A stretch of DNA of 64,000 bases from Lachnospiraceae bacterium (GCA_900769115.1 CAAGFJ010000056.1:62001-126000); one strand, 5' to 3'. Shown: positions 43,914 through 52,704, numbered from the stretch's first letter. Notes: generated from the sequence alone by a model not told the origin. Translations and numbers: made by a program.

Positions 43914-45788
43914 ATGGGATTGTTAGAGAATATTAGGGAACCAAATGATATCAAACAATACGATACAGAGGACTGGCAGCCGTTAGCACAGGAGATTCGT
44001 ACTTTTTTGATTGAACATTTATCAAAGACAGGCGGACATTTAGCTTCCAATCTGGGCTGTGTGGAATTGACGATGGCATTACATCTGGTATTGAATCTTC
44101 CAGAGGACAAGATTATATGGGATGTAGGCCATCAGAGCTATACGCATAAGATATTGACGGGAAGACAAGCGGGATTTGAGCATTTACGTCAGTTTGGAGG
44201 AATGAGTGGATTTCCAAAGCGGAAAGAGAGTGAGACGGATGTATTTGAGACGGGTCATAGTTCCACCTCGATCTCTGCCGCAATCGGAATGGCGAAAGCA
44301 AGTGAGCTTAAGGGGATTTGTAATACAGTGGTTGCGGTAATTGGGGACGGTTCCTTTACTGGCGGGCTGACATATGAAGCACTTAACAATCTGGCAAGAC
44401 TGAAAACGAGCTGTATGATCGTATTGAATGATAATGAGATGTCAATTGATGAGAATGTCGGAGGTATGTCGAATTATCTTAATAAGATCCGTGTCGGACA
44501 GGCTTACAATGATGTGAAGACGGGTGTGGAAAAGGGACTTATGAATATTCCGGGAATTGGTGAAGGACTTGCCAAGGTAGTAAAGCGAGGCAAAGACAGT
44601 ATTAAGGAATTACTGGTTCCCGGTATGTTTTTTGAAGATCTGGGAATTACCTATATTGGACCGATTGACGGACATAATATCGGACAGATGGTGGATACTT
44701 TTGAGTCGGCAATGAAGTTGCGTAAGCCGGTGGTCGTTCATGTGAAGACTGTGAAGGGCAAAGGGTATCGTTATGCAGAGAAATACCCCAAATATTTCCA
44801 TGGTGTGAAGCCGTTTGATGTTGCAACGGGCAAGGCATTGGTGAAGAAAACGAAGATGACTTACACGGATGTATTTGCGAGAAAGATGTTGGAATTGGGA
44901 GAATTACATCCTGATCTGGTAGCGATTACAGCGGCAATGGCTTCAGGAACAGGACTTGTGAAGTTTGGTAATGTATATCCGAAACGATTCTTTGATGTGG
45001 GAATTGCGGAACAGCATGCAGTTACCTTTGCAGCAGGTTTGGCAAGTGCAGGAATGATACCGGTGGTTGCAGTGTATTCATCCTTCCTGCAACGGGCTTA
45101 TGACCAGATTCTGCATGATGTCTGTCTGCAACGGCTCCATGTGATATTTGCAATTGACCGGTCCGGACTGGTTGGAGAAGATGGAGAGACACATCAGGGG
45201 ATTTTTGATACAGCATATCTTAGCCATATTCCGAATATGACGGTAATTGCGCCGAAGAATCGTTACGAATTGACCAAGGCAATGGAGTTTGCAGTAGCAT
45301 ATGACGGACCGGTTGCGGTGAAGTACAGCAAGGGAGATGCCTATTACGGATTGAAGGATCATTTAGCACCGATGGAGCTTGGAAAGAGTGAGATGTTACA
45401 TCAGGGCAGCCGGATTGCCATGATTGCAGTTGGCAATATGGTAGAGGAAGCGGAGATCGCATATCATCAGCTACAAGACGATGGAATGGATATTACCTTT
45501 GTGAATGCAAGGTTTATTAAGCCACTAGACGAGGAGCTTTTGTTGCAGTTAGCAAGTGAGCATGACGTGATACTTACAGTAGAAGAGCATGTGTTATATG
45601 GTGGATATGGTGAGGCGGTAGATGCGTTCTATATGCAGCAGGATATCCGGAATATCCGGGTGCATAATATCGCAATACCGGATACATTTGTAGAGCATGG
45701 TTCGGTTGCCAAGCTGCGCCAGGCATTAGGATTAGATGCAGAAAGCATTGCACATACGGTTGCAGACTATTGGAACACACAGGAATGA
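43914..45788 (+). CDS. dxs: 1-deoxy-D-xylulose-5-phosphate synthase
   Basis: A 624-residue ThDP enzyme, full length. ThDP/Mg binding is G-D-G-S-F-T-G-G-L with N-N at the expected spacing (L-N-D-N-E-M). The histidine H-Q-S-Y, the stretch G-H-S-S-T-S-I-S and the transketolase pyrimidine motif F-D-V-G-I-A-E-Q-H-A are visible. It makes DXP from pyruvate and glyceraldehyde-3-phosphate in the MEP isoprenoid route, matching the adjacent ispA. ATG 43914 starts the family-like M-G-L-L-E-N-I and has AGAGGTAG close upstream; the frame further upstream overlaps the ispA end. Confidence 0.95.
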   Translation: MGLLENIREPNDIKQYDTEDWQPLAQEIRTFLIEHLSKTGGHLASNLGCVELTMALHLVLNLPEDKIIWDVGHQSYTHKILTGRQAGFEHLRQFGGMSGFPKRKESETDVFETGHSSTSISAAIGMAKASELKGICNTVVAVIGDGSFTGGLTYEALNNLARLKTSCMIVLNDNEMSIDENVGGMSNYLNKIRVGQAYNDVKTGVEKGLMNIPGIGEGLAKVVKRGKDSIKELLVPGMFFEDLGITYIGPIDGHNIGQMVDTFESAMKLRKPVVVHVKTVKGKGYRYAEKYPKYFHGVKPFDVATGKALVKKTKMTYTDVFARKMLELGELHPDLVAITAAMASGTGLVKFGNVYPKRFFDVGIAEQHAVTFAAGLASAGMIPVVAVYSSFLQRAYDQILHDVCLQRLHVIFAIDRSGLVGEDGETHQGIFDTAYLSHIPNMTVIAPKNRYELTKAMEFAVAYDGPVAVKYSKGDAYYGLKDHLAPMELGKSEMLHQGSRIAMIAVGNMVEEAEIAYHQLQDDGMDITFVNARFIKPLDEELLLQLASEHDVILTVEEHVLYGGYGEAVDAFYMQQDIRNIRVHNIAIPDTFVEHGSVAKLRQALGLDAESIAHTVADYWNTQE

Positions 45789-45804
45789 TAGAGAAGAGGG
45801 TACA

Positions 45805-46605
45805 ATGAAAGAGCGTTTAGATGTATTATTAGTGAATAGAGGATTAGCAGCATCCAGAGAAAAGGCAAAAGCCATTATCATGTCGGGAATTGTATTTGTA
45901 GACGGTCAGCGGGAAGACAAAGCCGGTTCTACATTTGATGATCAGATTCCAATTGAGATCAAGGGTTCTACTCTCAAATATGTAAGTCGGGGTGGACTCA
46001 AATTGGAGAAAGCAATGCAGCATTTTGATGTGACTTTGGAGGGTAAGGTATGTATGGATGTCGGATCTTCTACGGGAGGATTTACCGATTGTATGTTGCA
46101 AAATGGTGCTGTTAAGGTCTATGCAGTTGATGTTGGGCACGGGCAGTTAGACTGGAAGCTACGCAATGATCCACGGGTTGTCTGCATGGAAAAGACCAAT
46201 ATCCGCTATGTGACACCGGATCAGATTGAGGATCAGATTGCATTTGCCTCTATTGATGTATCCTTTATCTCGCTGACCAAGGTGTTAGGACCGGTGAAGG
46301 AATTACTGACAGATGATGGGGAGATTGTCTGCCTGATCAAGCCGCAGTTTGAGGCCGGAAGAGAGAAGGTCGGCAAGAAGGGCGTTGTCCGCGATAAGAA
46401 TGTACACAAGGAAGTGATCCATATGGTGATGGAATATGCACAGTCGATTGGGTTTACGCTTTGCAATCTGGAATTTTCCCCAATTAAGGGACCGGAGGGC
46501 AATATTGAATATCTGTTACATCTGAGTAAGGCTGCCGATCATGCGGTAGGGCAATTGGATGTGGATGCGATAGTGGAAGCGTCACATGGTACACTGGATA
46601 AGTAA
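45805..46605 (+). CDS. TlyA/YqxC family RNA methyltransferase
   Basis: 266 residues: an S4 RNA-binding domain at 1-65 (E-R-L-D-V-L-L-V-N-R-G-L and A-K-A-I-I-M-S-G) and an FtsJ-type methyltransferase. The SAM motif is D-V-G-S-S-T-G-G-F-T-D, followed by A-V-D-V-G-H-G-Q-L and I-K-P-Q-F-E-A-G-R. The family methylates 2'-O of cytidine in 16S and/or 23S rRNA; older annotations as hemolysin reflect the gene's discovery. Start 45805 has GAAGAGGG 4-5 bases before and yields the family N-terminus. Confidence 0.92.
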   Translation: MKERLDVLLVNRGLAASREKAKAIIMSGIVFVDGQREDKAGSTFDDQIPIEIKGSTLKYVSRGGLKLEKAMQHFDVTLEGKVCMDVGSSTGGFTDCMLQNGAVKVYAVDVGHGQLDWKLRNDPRVVCMEKTNIRYVTPDQIEDQIAFASIDVSFISLTKVLGPVKELLTDDGEIVCLIKPQFEAGREKVGKKGVVRDKNVHKEVIHMVMEYAQSIGFTLCNLEFSPIKGPEGNIEYLLHLSKAADHAVGQLDVDAIVEASHGTLDK

Positions 46606-46617
46606 TAAGGAGCAGGA

Positions 46618-47484
46618 ATGAAGCATTTTTTGATTGCAACCAACTTCATTAAAGATGAGAATCTGTTATTGACTTCCAAGGTGGAACGTTATATTGCGGA
46701 GCACGGTGGAAAGAGTCTCCGGATAACCGGACAGGAAGGAAATTATGCAGAACATATACCGGTCCGGATGCCGGATGGATCCGAATTTGACTGTGTGATC
46801 GCATTAGGTGGGGATGGTACCATTTTGAAAGTAAGCAGGGATCTTAGACGATGGAAGCTGCCGATTGTGGGGGTGAATCTGGGAACACTGGGTTTTTTGG
46901 CAGAGATTGAGCCGGAACAGATTTATCCGGTATTGGACCGTCTTCTGCAGGATGATTATGAGGTAGAAGAACGGATGAATATATGTGGAAGCATATATAA
47001 AAAAGGGCAGAAAGAGCCACTCCTTACGGATGTGGCACTCAATGATATTGTAGTATCAAGAGCCGGATTTTCCCGTGTGATCGGGCTGCGTGTTTATGTC
47101 AATGGGCGGGTGATGGATAATTATGAGGCAGATGGACTGATTGTCAGTACACCAACCGGGTCAACCGGTTATAATCTGTCTGCGGGTGGTCCAATCGTGT
47201 CGCCACGAACCAATGTGATGATCATTACACCGATTTCGCCACATTCGCTCACTTCAAAGAGTATTGTATTAGGCAATACAGATGAGATTGTTGTGGAAGT
47301 ACTTAAGATGCGGAAAGCACAGGAGGAAGAGGCGATTGTGAATTTTGACGGACAACCGGGAACGCAGTTATCAGCGGGTGACCGGATTGTGATTCATAAG
47401 GCAGAACAGACAACAAAGATGCTAAAATTATTTGATGTCAGCTTTTATGAGGTATTAAGAGAAAAGATGGCAAATCATTTATAG
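46618..47484 (+). CDS. nadK: NAD kinase
   Basis: 288 residues. The signature G-G-D-G-T-I-L with catalytic Asp is near 63-69, followed by N-L-G-T-L-G-F-L-A and E-A-D-G-L-I-V-S-T-P-T-G-S-T-G-Y. It phosphorylates NAD to NADP. It sits between tlyA and argR, as is common in Clostridia. AATAAGGAG overlaps the region just before the ATG. Confidence 0.95.
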   Translation: MKHFLIATNFIKDENLLLTSKVERYIAEHGGKSLRITGQEGNYAEHIPVRMPDGSEFDCVIALGGDGTILKVSRDLRRWKLPIVGVNLGTLGFLAEIEPEQIYPVLDRLLQDDYEVEERMNICGSIYKKGQKEPLLTDVALNDIVVSRAGFSRVIGLRVYVNGRVMDNYEADGLIVSTPTGSTGYNLSAGGPIVSPRTNVMIITPISPHSLTSKSIVLGNTDEIVVEVLKMRKAQEEEAIVNFDGQPGTQLSAGDRIVIHKAEQTTKMLKLFDVSFYEVLREKMANHL

Positions 47485-47497
47485 ACAGGGTGATTTA

Positions 47498-47953
47498 ATG
47501 AAAGAGAACAGACAAAATAAAATCAAAGAGATCATTGAAACCCAATCCATTGAAACCCAGGATGAGTTGTTGAATCAATTGTTACAACAGGGTTTTTCTA
47601 CTACACAGGCAACAATTTCCAGAGATATCAGGGAGATGCATCTGACCAAGGTGCCGGATGGAACTGGAAAGCAGAAGTATGCCATGATTCAAAATGCAGA
47701 TACCGATGTGACAAGAAAGTATCATCAGGTATTAAGTGCAGGCATTTTGAGTCTGGATTATGCAGAGAATATTCTTGTGGTTCGTACCGTATCCGGTATG
47801 GCAATGGCAGTAGCGGCTGCATTGGACAATATGGAATTACAGGGATTTTTAGGATGTATAGCGGGTGATGATACAATATTTGCTGTGACAAGAAGCAAGG
47901 AATTTTGTAAAACGATTATTGCGGAAGTCAAGAAAGTGGCATCTGACGATTAA
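47498..47953 (+). CDS. argR: Arginine repressor ArgR
   Basis: 151 residues. The N-terminal winged helix has Q-D-E-L-L-N-Q-L and T-T-Q-A-T-I-S-R-D-I-R-E-M. The C-terminal hexamer and arginine-binding domain has G-C-I-A-G-D-D-T-I-F-A-V, where the family usually has G-T-I-A-G-D-D-T. The aspartate pair that binds arginine is present. It regulates arginine metabolism genes, none of which are in the window. Its place between nadK and recN is standard. Confidence 0.95.
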   Translation: MKENRQNKIKEIIETQSIETQDELLNQLLQQGFSTTQATISRDIREMHLTKVPDGTGKQKYAMIQNADTDVTRKYHQVLSAGILSLDYAENILVVRTVSGMAMAVAAALDNMELQGFLGCIAGDDTIFAVTRSKEFCKTIIAEVKKVASDD

Positions 47954-47967
47954 GTTGGAGGTATAAT

Positions 47968-49641
47968 ATGCTATTAAATCTACATATTAAGAATATGGCG
48001 TTAATTGATGAGATTGAGATTGACTTTTCGGATCATCTGAATATTTTGACAGGCGAGACCGGAGCAGGTAAGTCTATTATCATCGGTTCTATCATGTTAG
48101 CGTTAGGCGGTAAGACACCAAAAGACTTTGTACGCAAGGAGGCACCATTTGGTCTGGTGGAATTGCTGTTTTCAGTAGAAGATGAGGAGACGAAAGAGAG
48201 ATTAAGGCAGCTGGAAGTACCGGATATAGATAACGGGGAGCTGATCCTGTCCAGAAAGGTGATCGGAAGCAGGAGTGTCAGTAAGGTCAATGGTGAGACG
48301 ATTACGCTTGCCAGGGTTCGTGAGATAGCTGCTCTTTTGTTGGATCTGCATGCGCAGCATGAACATCAGTCGCTATTGGTTCCAGGTAACCATATGAAGC
48401 TTTTAGATCGGTATGGGCAGGAACAGCTTGCTGAGGAAAAAGAGAAGGTATGCGCCTATTATAAGGAATATGCGGCATTACGTAAGGAATTAGATGCAAA
48501 CACATTAGAGGAAGAAGAGAAGAAAAGGCAGTTGGATCTGTTGGCCTTTGAGTTACAGGAGATTGAAGAAGGTGCTCTGCAGGATGGCGAAGATGAGCGT
48601 TTGGAAGAAGAGTACCGGAAAGCGGCCAATGGCAGGAATATTACAGAAAGTCTTTCTGATGCACATCGATTTGCGGAGGAGGAAGCGGGGACAGCGGTCG
48701 ATCGTGCACTACGTGAGATGATGAGCGTATCCGAATATGACGTAGAATTATCGTCCTTGACGGATGCATTGTCTACAATCTCGGATCTGTTGACGGATTT
48801 TGCAAGAGGAACAAGAGATTATCTGGAAGAGCATACGTTTTCGGAAGAAGAATTCCGACAATTAGAGGATCGGTTGAATATCGTGAATCATTTGAAAGCT
48901 AAATATGGCAAGACGATAGCAGATGTGCTTGCATATCAGAAGAATCTGTCAGAGAAACTGGAACGATTGGAGCATCAGGAAGCTTATTTGCAGCAGGTTA
49001 AGGAACGTCTTGCGGCAGTAGAGGAAAGATTGCAGAATGCATGTGAACGGTTGACAGAGAGACGTAAACAGGTTGCAATGGTACTTTGTGATAATATAAC
49101 GAAAGCGTTGGTGGACCTCAATTTTCTGGATGTCAGGTTCGATATGGTGTTTGAACCATTCGATCATTATACAGAGAATGGATCAGACCATGCATACTTT
49201 ATTATATCCACAAATGTTGGTGAAGATATGAAGCCGTTATGGCAGGTAGCATCCGGCGGTGAACTTTCGAGAATCATGCTTGCCATGAAGTCTTGTCTTG
49301 CAGATGTAGACCGCGTGGAGACTTTGATTTTTGATGAAATTGATGTGGGAATCAGCGGCAGAACCGCACAGATGGTAGCGGAGAAGATTCAGAGAATTGC
49401 AGAGAATCATCAGGTGATCTGTATTACTCATTTACCGCAGATTGCAGCAATGGCAGACCAGCATTATCTGATTGAAAAGCAAGTTGTGGCAGATAAAACG
49501 GTTACCAATATTTACCAGCTGGATCGTGACAGGCAGATTGAAGAACTGGCACGTCTGATTGGTGGAGTAGAGATTACAGATACGGTATTGCAAAGTGCAA
49601 AAGAGATGAAAGAATTGGCAGGTAAGGCAAAGGTTAACTGA
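47968..49641 (+). CDS. recN: DNA repair protein RecN
   Basis: 557-residue SMC-like ATPase. Walker A G-E-T-G-A-G-K-S-I-I is near 33-42; long coiled coil regions occupy about 150-370; the signature S-G-G-E-L-S-R and Walker B T-L-I-F-D-E-I-D-V-G-I-S-G lie near 430-460. It acts early in double-strand break repair. GGAGGTATA precedes the ATG. A terminator follows. Confidence 0.96.
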   Translation: MLLNLHIKNMALIDEIEIDFSDHLNILTGETGAGKSIIIGSIMLALGGKTPKDFVRKEAPFGLVELLFSVEDEETKERLRQLEVPDIDNGELILSRKVIGSRSVSKVNGETITLARVREIAALLLDLHAQHEHQSLLVPGNHMKLLDRYGQEQLAEEKEKVCAYYKEYAALRKELDANTLEEEEKKRQLDLLAFELQEIEEGALQDGEDERLEEEYRKAANGRNITESLSDAHRFAEEEAGTAVDRALREMMSVSEYDVELSSLTDALSTISDLLTDFARGTRDYLEEHTFSEEEFRQLEDRLNIVNHLKAKYGKTIADVLAYQKNLSEKLERLEHQEAYLQQVKERLAAVEERLQNACERLTERRKQVAMVLCDNITKALVDLNFLDVRFDMVFEPFDHYTENGSDHAYFIISTNVGEDMKPLWQVASGGELSRIMLAMKSCLADVDRVETLIFDEIDVGISGRTAQMVAEKIQRIAENHQVICITHLPQIAAMADQHYLIEKQVVADKTVTNIYQLDRDRQIEELARLIGGVEITDTVLQSAKEMKELAGKAKVN

Positions 49642-49669
49642 TTGATTATGATAAAGAGAACTCATACTA
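49640..49669 (+). promoter_or_regulatory. Candidate sigma-G promoter for spoIVB
   Basis: CATACTA (49663-49669) matches the sigma-G -10 CAWNNTA exactly; GATTG (49640-49644), 18 bases earlier, matches GNATR at four of five. spoIVB is known to be forespore sigma-F/sigma-G controlled. The element lies in the left arm of the recN terminator. Confidence 0.4.
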
Positions 49670-49703
49670 TATGTAACGATTTAGTATGGGTTTTCTTTTT
49701 TTT
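49659..49703 (+). terminator. Terminator after recN
   Basis: AACTCATACTA (49659-49669) pairs with TAGTATGGGTT (49682-49692) with one G-U, followed by TTCTTTTTTTT. Confidence 0.88.
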
Positions 49704-49732
49704 GAAAGAAACAAACGAGAAAGGAGCATATC

Positions 49733-50809
49733 ATGAAGGGATATAAGCGATTGTTATGGTGTCTGCTGGCAGTTAATGTATTGTTTGTGTTAATAGTTGC
49801 CTATCTGGGTTATGTGGAATCTCATGGAACAGTGAAAGAAATTACTCTAACATCTGCATTACCGGCGAATCGGTCGGAGAATAGAAAGAAGGTGATTCCT
49901 GTTGGCAAAACAGTAGGAATCTATATTAATACAGAAGGAATTTTGGTTATTGATACTGGCGAAGTAACAGATATGGCGGGAAAAAAATGTGAACCGGCAA
50001 AAAACAGGCTGGTAAAGGGAGACTATATCTTAAGCCTGAATGGTGAAAAGATGCAGACGAAGAAGCAGTTGATCAATGCCATTACGGAATGTGGTGGAGA
50101 GACGTTGGTGTTTGAGGTAAAAAGAAAGGATAAGAAGGTAGAGGTTAGGATAGATCCCGTTGAGACGGGAGTAGATGTATACAAGGTTGGTATCTGGGTG
50201 AGAGATGACCTGCAGGGGTTGGGGACTATTAGTTATGTGGATGGTGAGCAGTTTGGAGCATTAGGCCATAGTATTACGGATGTTGATACCGGAGAACAAC
50301 TGCGTGTATCAGAGGGAGAATTATATGCGGCTGATATTTTTGGCGTGGAGAGGGGAATTGCGGGTACGCCTGGGGAGATCGAAGGTATGATCACCTATCA
50401 GACAGAAAATGTTATGGGTTACATTAATGAAAACCGGGTATATGGTGTTTTTGGAATTGTTACATCACAATTGCAACAGGAGATGGCGGGCAATGAGGCA
50501 TTACCGGTAGCGGAGCTGAATGAGGTGAGAGAAGGAACGGCATATATTCAGTCTTATGTATCTGGTGATAAGCAGCAATATGAGATATGGATTGAGAATA
50601 TACATCGAAACAGCAGAGGAGACTGGGAGATGGAATTACAGGTAAAAGATGAACGCCTCCTTGATCTGACCGGTGGTATTGTACAGGGAATGAGTGGTAG
50701 TCCTATCATTCAAAATGGAAGGCTTATAGGTGTAGTAACCCATGTGTTTGTCAATGATCCTGCCAGAGGATATGGAATTTTTATCGAACATATGCTGGAA
50801 ACAAAATAA
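49733..50809 (+). CDS. spoIVB: SpoIVB signalling serine peptidase
   Basis: 358 residues of the S55 family. One N-terminal membrane segment (about 7-27) anchors it in the forespore membrane. A PDZ domain covers about 75-150 (L-V-K-G-D-Y-I-L-S-L-N-G). The peptidase domain has the catalytic histidine in A-L-G-H-S-I-T-D (near 179) and the serine in G-M-S-G-S-P-I (near 321-323). In Bacillus it cleaves SpoIVFA to trigger sigma-K maturation. It is somewhat shorter than the Bacillus protein (426), as in other Clostridia. It is followed by the Spo0A-family pair. Confidence 0.94.
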   Translation: MKGYKRLLWCLLAVNVLFVLIVAYLGYVESHGTVKEITLTSALPANRSENRKKVIPVGKTVGIYINTEGILVIDTGEVTDMAGKKCEPAKNRLVKGDYILSLNGEKMQTKKQLINAITECGGETLVFEVKRKDKKVEVRIDPVETGVDVYKVGIWVRDDLQGLGTISYVDGEQFGALGHSITDVDTGEQLRVSEGELYAADIFGVERGIAGTPGEIEGMITYQTENVMGYINENRVYGVFGIVTSQLQQEMAGNEALPVAELNEVREGTAYIQSYVSGDKQQYEIWIENIHRNSRGDWEMELQVKDERLLDLTGGIVQGMSGSPIIQNGRLIGVVTHVFVNDPARGYGIFIEHMLETK

Positions 50810-50868
50810 ATATTCATATGCTGTAGAATAATATGTATGTTATGTCACATTAATAGTTGATATAACTT

Positions 50869-50918
50869 GATGTATAAAGGAAAATGGAAAAAATTTGAGT
50901 CCTTTTTCTTTATACATC
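50869..50918. other. Long inverted repeat between spoIVB and the first spo0A-like gene
   Basis: GATGTATAAAGGAAAA (50869-50884) pairs with TTTTTCTTTATACATC (50903-50918), 16 pairs with one G-U, across an 18-base loop. It may terminate spoIVB in one or both directions, though no T-run follows the right arm on the plus strand, or act as an operator in the 224-base spo0A upstream region. Confidence 0.6.
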
Positions 50919-50999
50919 GTCTTACCCTGCAAAGAATCATCTGATATAGTCATATATGGTCGATGTTGCTATGTTTCTGTCAGCGGGTTGCATAGTTTA

Positions 51000-51006
51000 T
51001 GACGAA
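51000..51006 (+). promoter_or_regulatory. 0A-box-like site upstream of the spo0A pair
   Basis: TGACGAA matches the known Spo0A box (TGNCGAA) exactly and lies 27 bases before the ATG of the first paralog. Autoregulation is known for spo0A. A single 7-base match can arise by chance, so confidence is limited. Confidence 0.4.
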
Positions 51007-51033
51007 TAATCATATATTTTAGGAGGGAATGAT

Positions 51034-51819
51034 ATGATTCGCGTAATGATAGGTAATCACGACGAGACAATGCGAAAGAAGATGGAGGATGTTGTTCGCA
51101 AACAGGCACAATGTCGTTTGGTAGGAACGTATGAAAAGGGAAATCTGTTGTTGTCCGGTATCAAAGATATGGAGCCGGATCTTGTTCTGTTAAATCCGGT
51201 TATGCCCGGATTAGATGGAATTGGCGTAATTGAGAAGATACGGTCAGAGGTACAGTATGATAGTGTACAATTCATACTGGTTGCAAATTCCCAACAGACA
51301 AAAGTATTGGAGATACTGAAAAATCGAAAAAATGTGAAATTCTTTCCATGGGAGAATAATGAGGATACGTTGGAAAAATGTATTGTTGAGAATCCAAAGA
51401 CATTTGCTGCGCAGGGACAGGCATTACAGGTGGAAGACATTGTGGTGAAAAGGGGGCATCACAAGAAAAATCTGAATATGCTGGTAACCCAGATGATTCA
51501 TGAGATCGGAGTTCCTGCTCATATTAAAGGATATTTATATTTAAGAACTGCAATTTTGATGGCTGTTGAGAATATGGACGTGTTAAATGCTGTCACCAAG
51601 CAGTTATATCCGGATATTGCAAGAGAACATGGTACTACAGATACGAGGGTAGAACGTGCGATTCGTCATGCAATTGAAGTGGCATGGGAACGTGGTAATA
51701 TTGATATGATCCACGAGATGTTTGGATATACGATTCAGGCCGATAAGGGAAAGCCAACAAATTCTGAATTCATTGCTTTGATGGCAGATCGTATCCGGTT
51801 AGATCAGATGCATGCATGA
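51034..51819 (+). CDS. Spo0A-family regulator with pseudo-receiver (paralog 1)
   Basis: 261 residues. The C-terminal output domain (about 145-258) is clearly Spo0A: I-H-E-I-G-V-P-A-H-I-K-G-Y, the recognition region R-V-E-R-A-I-R-H-A-I-E-V-A-W and G-K-P-T-N-S-E-F-I-A. The N-terminal domain keeps the receiver shape but not its chemistry. The Asp-Asp pocket is Asn8-His9, the phosphoacceptor position in P-D-L-V-L-L-N-P-V-M-P is Asn54, the conserved Thr is Val83 and the Lys is Phe104. It cannot be phosphorylated in the usual way. It occupies the canonical spo0A position after spoIVB, with AGGAGGG 6 bases before the ATG, and lies 21 bases before paralog 2. Confidence 0.9.
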   Translation: MIRVMIGNHDETMRKKMEDVVRKQAQCRLVGTYEKGNLLLSGIKDMEPDLVLLNPVMPGLDGIGVIEKIRSEVQYDSVQFILVANSQQTKVLEILKNRKNVKFFPWENNEDTLEKCIVENPKTFAAQGQALQVEDIVVKRGHHKKNLNMLVTQMIHEIGVPAHIKGYLYLRTAILMAVENMDVLNAVTKQLYPDIAREHGTTDTRVERAIRHAIEVAWERGNIDMIHEMFGYTIQADKGKPTNSEFIALMADRIRLDQMHA

Positions 51820-51840
51820 TGATAATAGGGAGGGAAAGAA

Positions 51841-52671
51841 ATGCGTGATAGTATGAAAGTATTGATTGCTTCGGAACATAACCGTAGTGTTTCGGAGTGG
51901 TTATTTGGTTATATGAAACAGTATGAATATGTTGTGCAGGAGACAACGGATCATTATGAGAACATTTTAAGTAAAGTACAGCAGATGGAACCGGATATGA
52001 TCATATCAGATATCTGCTTAAATGGGGGAGATGGCATTTCATTGTTGCAGGAATGCCGGAAACAGCCTGCTTTAGAGGATACGAAGTTTGTATTTCTGAC
52101 AGCAGTAACAGCACAGTCTATTATTGATCTGGCATATGAGACAGGGGCAGATTATTATCTGATGTTCAATCAGGAGCCAAAGTTTTTGGCGAAAATATTG
52201 GAACGTATTCTGGAAGTACATTACGTTGCCAAGCAGAAGAAACAGCAGCGGGAGTGTATGACCAATGAACAGAAACAGTTCCTGCTGGATTCTACTTTGG
52301 AAAATGATGTTACCAGAATGATTCGTGGAATTGGTATTCCTGCGCATATTAAAGGATATCAATATATCCGGGAAGGTATTATTATGTCGGTAAAAGATCC
52401 GGAAATTCTTAATTATATTACCAAGTTTTTATATCCGGCAATTGCTAAGCAGTATCATACAACGACAAGCAGTGTGGAACGTGCAATCCGGCATGCAATA
52501 GAGGTTGCATGGAATCGTGGAAAATTGGAGGAGATGGAGAATCTGTTTGGATATAGTGTGAATTCGGGAAAAGGAAAACCAACCAATTCAGAATTTATTG
52601 CATTAATTGCAGATAAGTTCCGGCTGGAATATCGAATGAAGGGATATCAGTTTGATCAATATACAGCATAA
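51841..52671 (+). CDS. Spo0A-family regulator with altered receiver (paralog 2)
   Basis: 276 residues. The output domain (about 150-266) retains I-G-I-P-A-H-I-K-G-Y, S-V-E-R-A-I-R-H-A-I-E-V-A-W and K-P-T-N-S-E-F-I-A. The receiver keeps the phosphoacceptor Asp57 (I-S-D-I-C-L) and Thr87 (F-L-T-A). The Asp-Asp pocket is Ser11-Glu12, and the conserved Lys is Phe109. The M-P after the phosphoacceptor is L-N-G-G. A 10-residue C-terminal extension ends Q-F-D-Q-Y-T-A. It may be the functional master regulator, working without normal Mg-dependent phosphorylation, or be activated through paralog 1. GGGAGGG precedes the ATG. Confidence 0.9.
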   Translation: MRDSMKVLIASEHNRSVSEWLFGYMKQYEYVVQETTDHYENILSKVQQMEPDMIISDICLNGGDGISLLQECRKQPALEDTKFVFLTAVTAQSIIDLAYETGADYYLMFNQEPKFLAKILERILEVHYVAKQKKQQRECMTNEQKQFLLDSTLENDVTRMIRGIGIPAHIKGYQYIREGIIMSVKDPEILNYITKFLYPAIAKQYHTTTSSVERAIRHAIEVAWNRGKLEEMENLFGYSVNSGKGKPTNSEFIALIADKFRLEYRMKGYQFDQYTA

Positions 52672-52704
52672 GTATATTTTTTCATTTCTTTCCATTAGGG
52701 AATG

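Noticed and set aside
50810..51033. Sigma-H promoter for the spo0A pair
   Set aside because: An AAAGGAAAA stretch fits the -35, and an AAAGAATCA fits the -10, but they are not at the required spacing.
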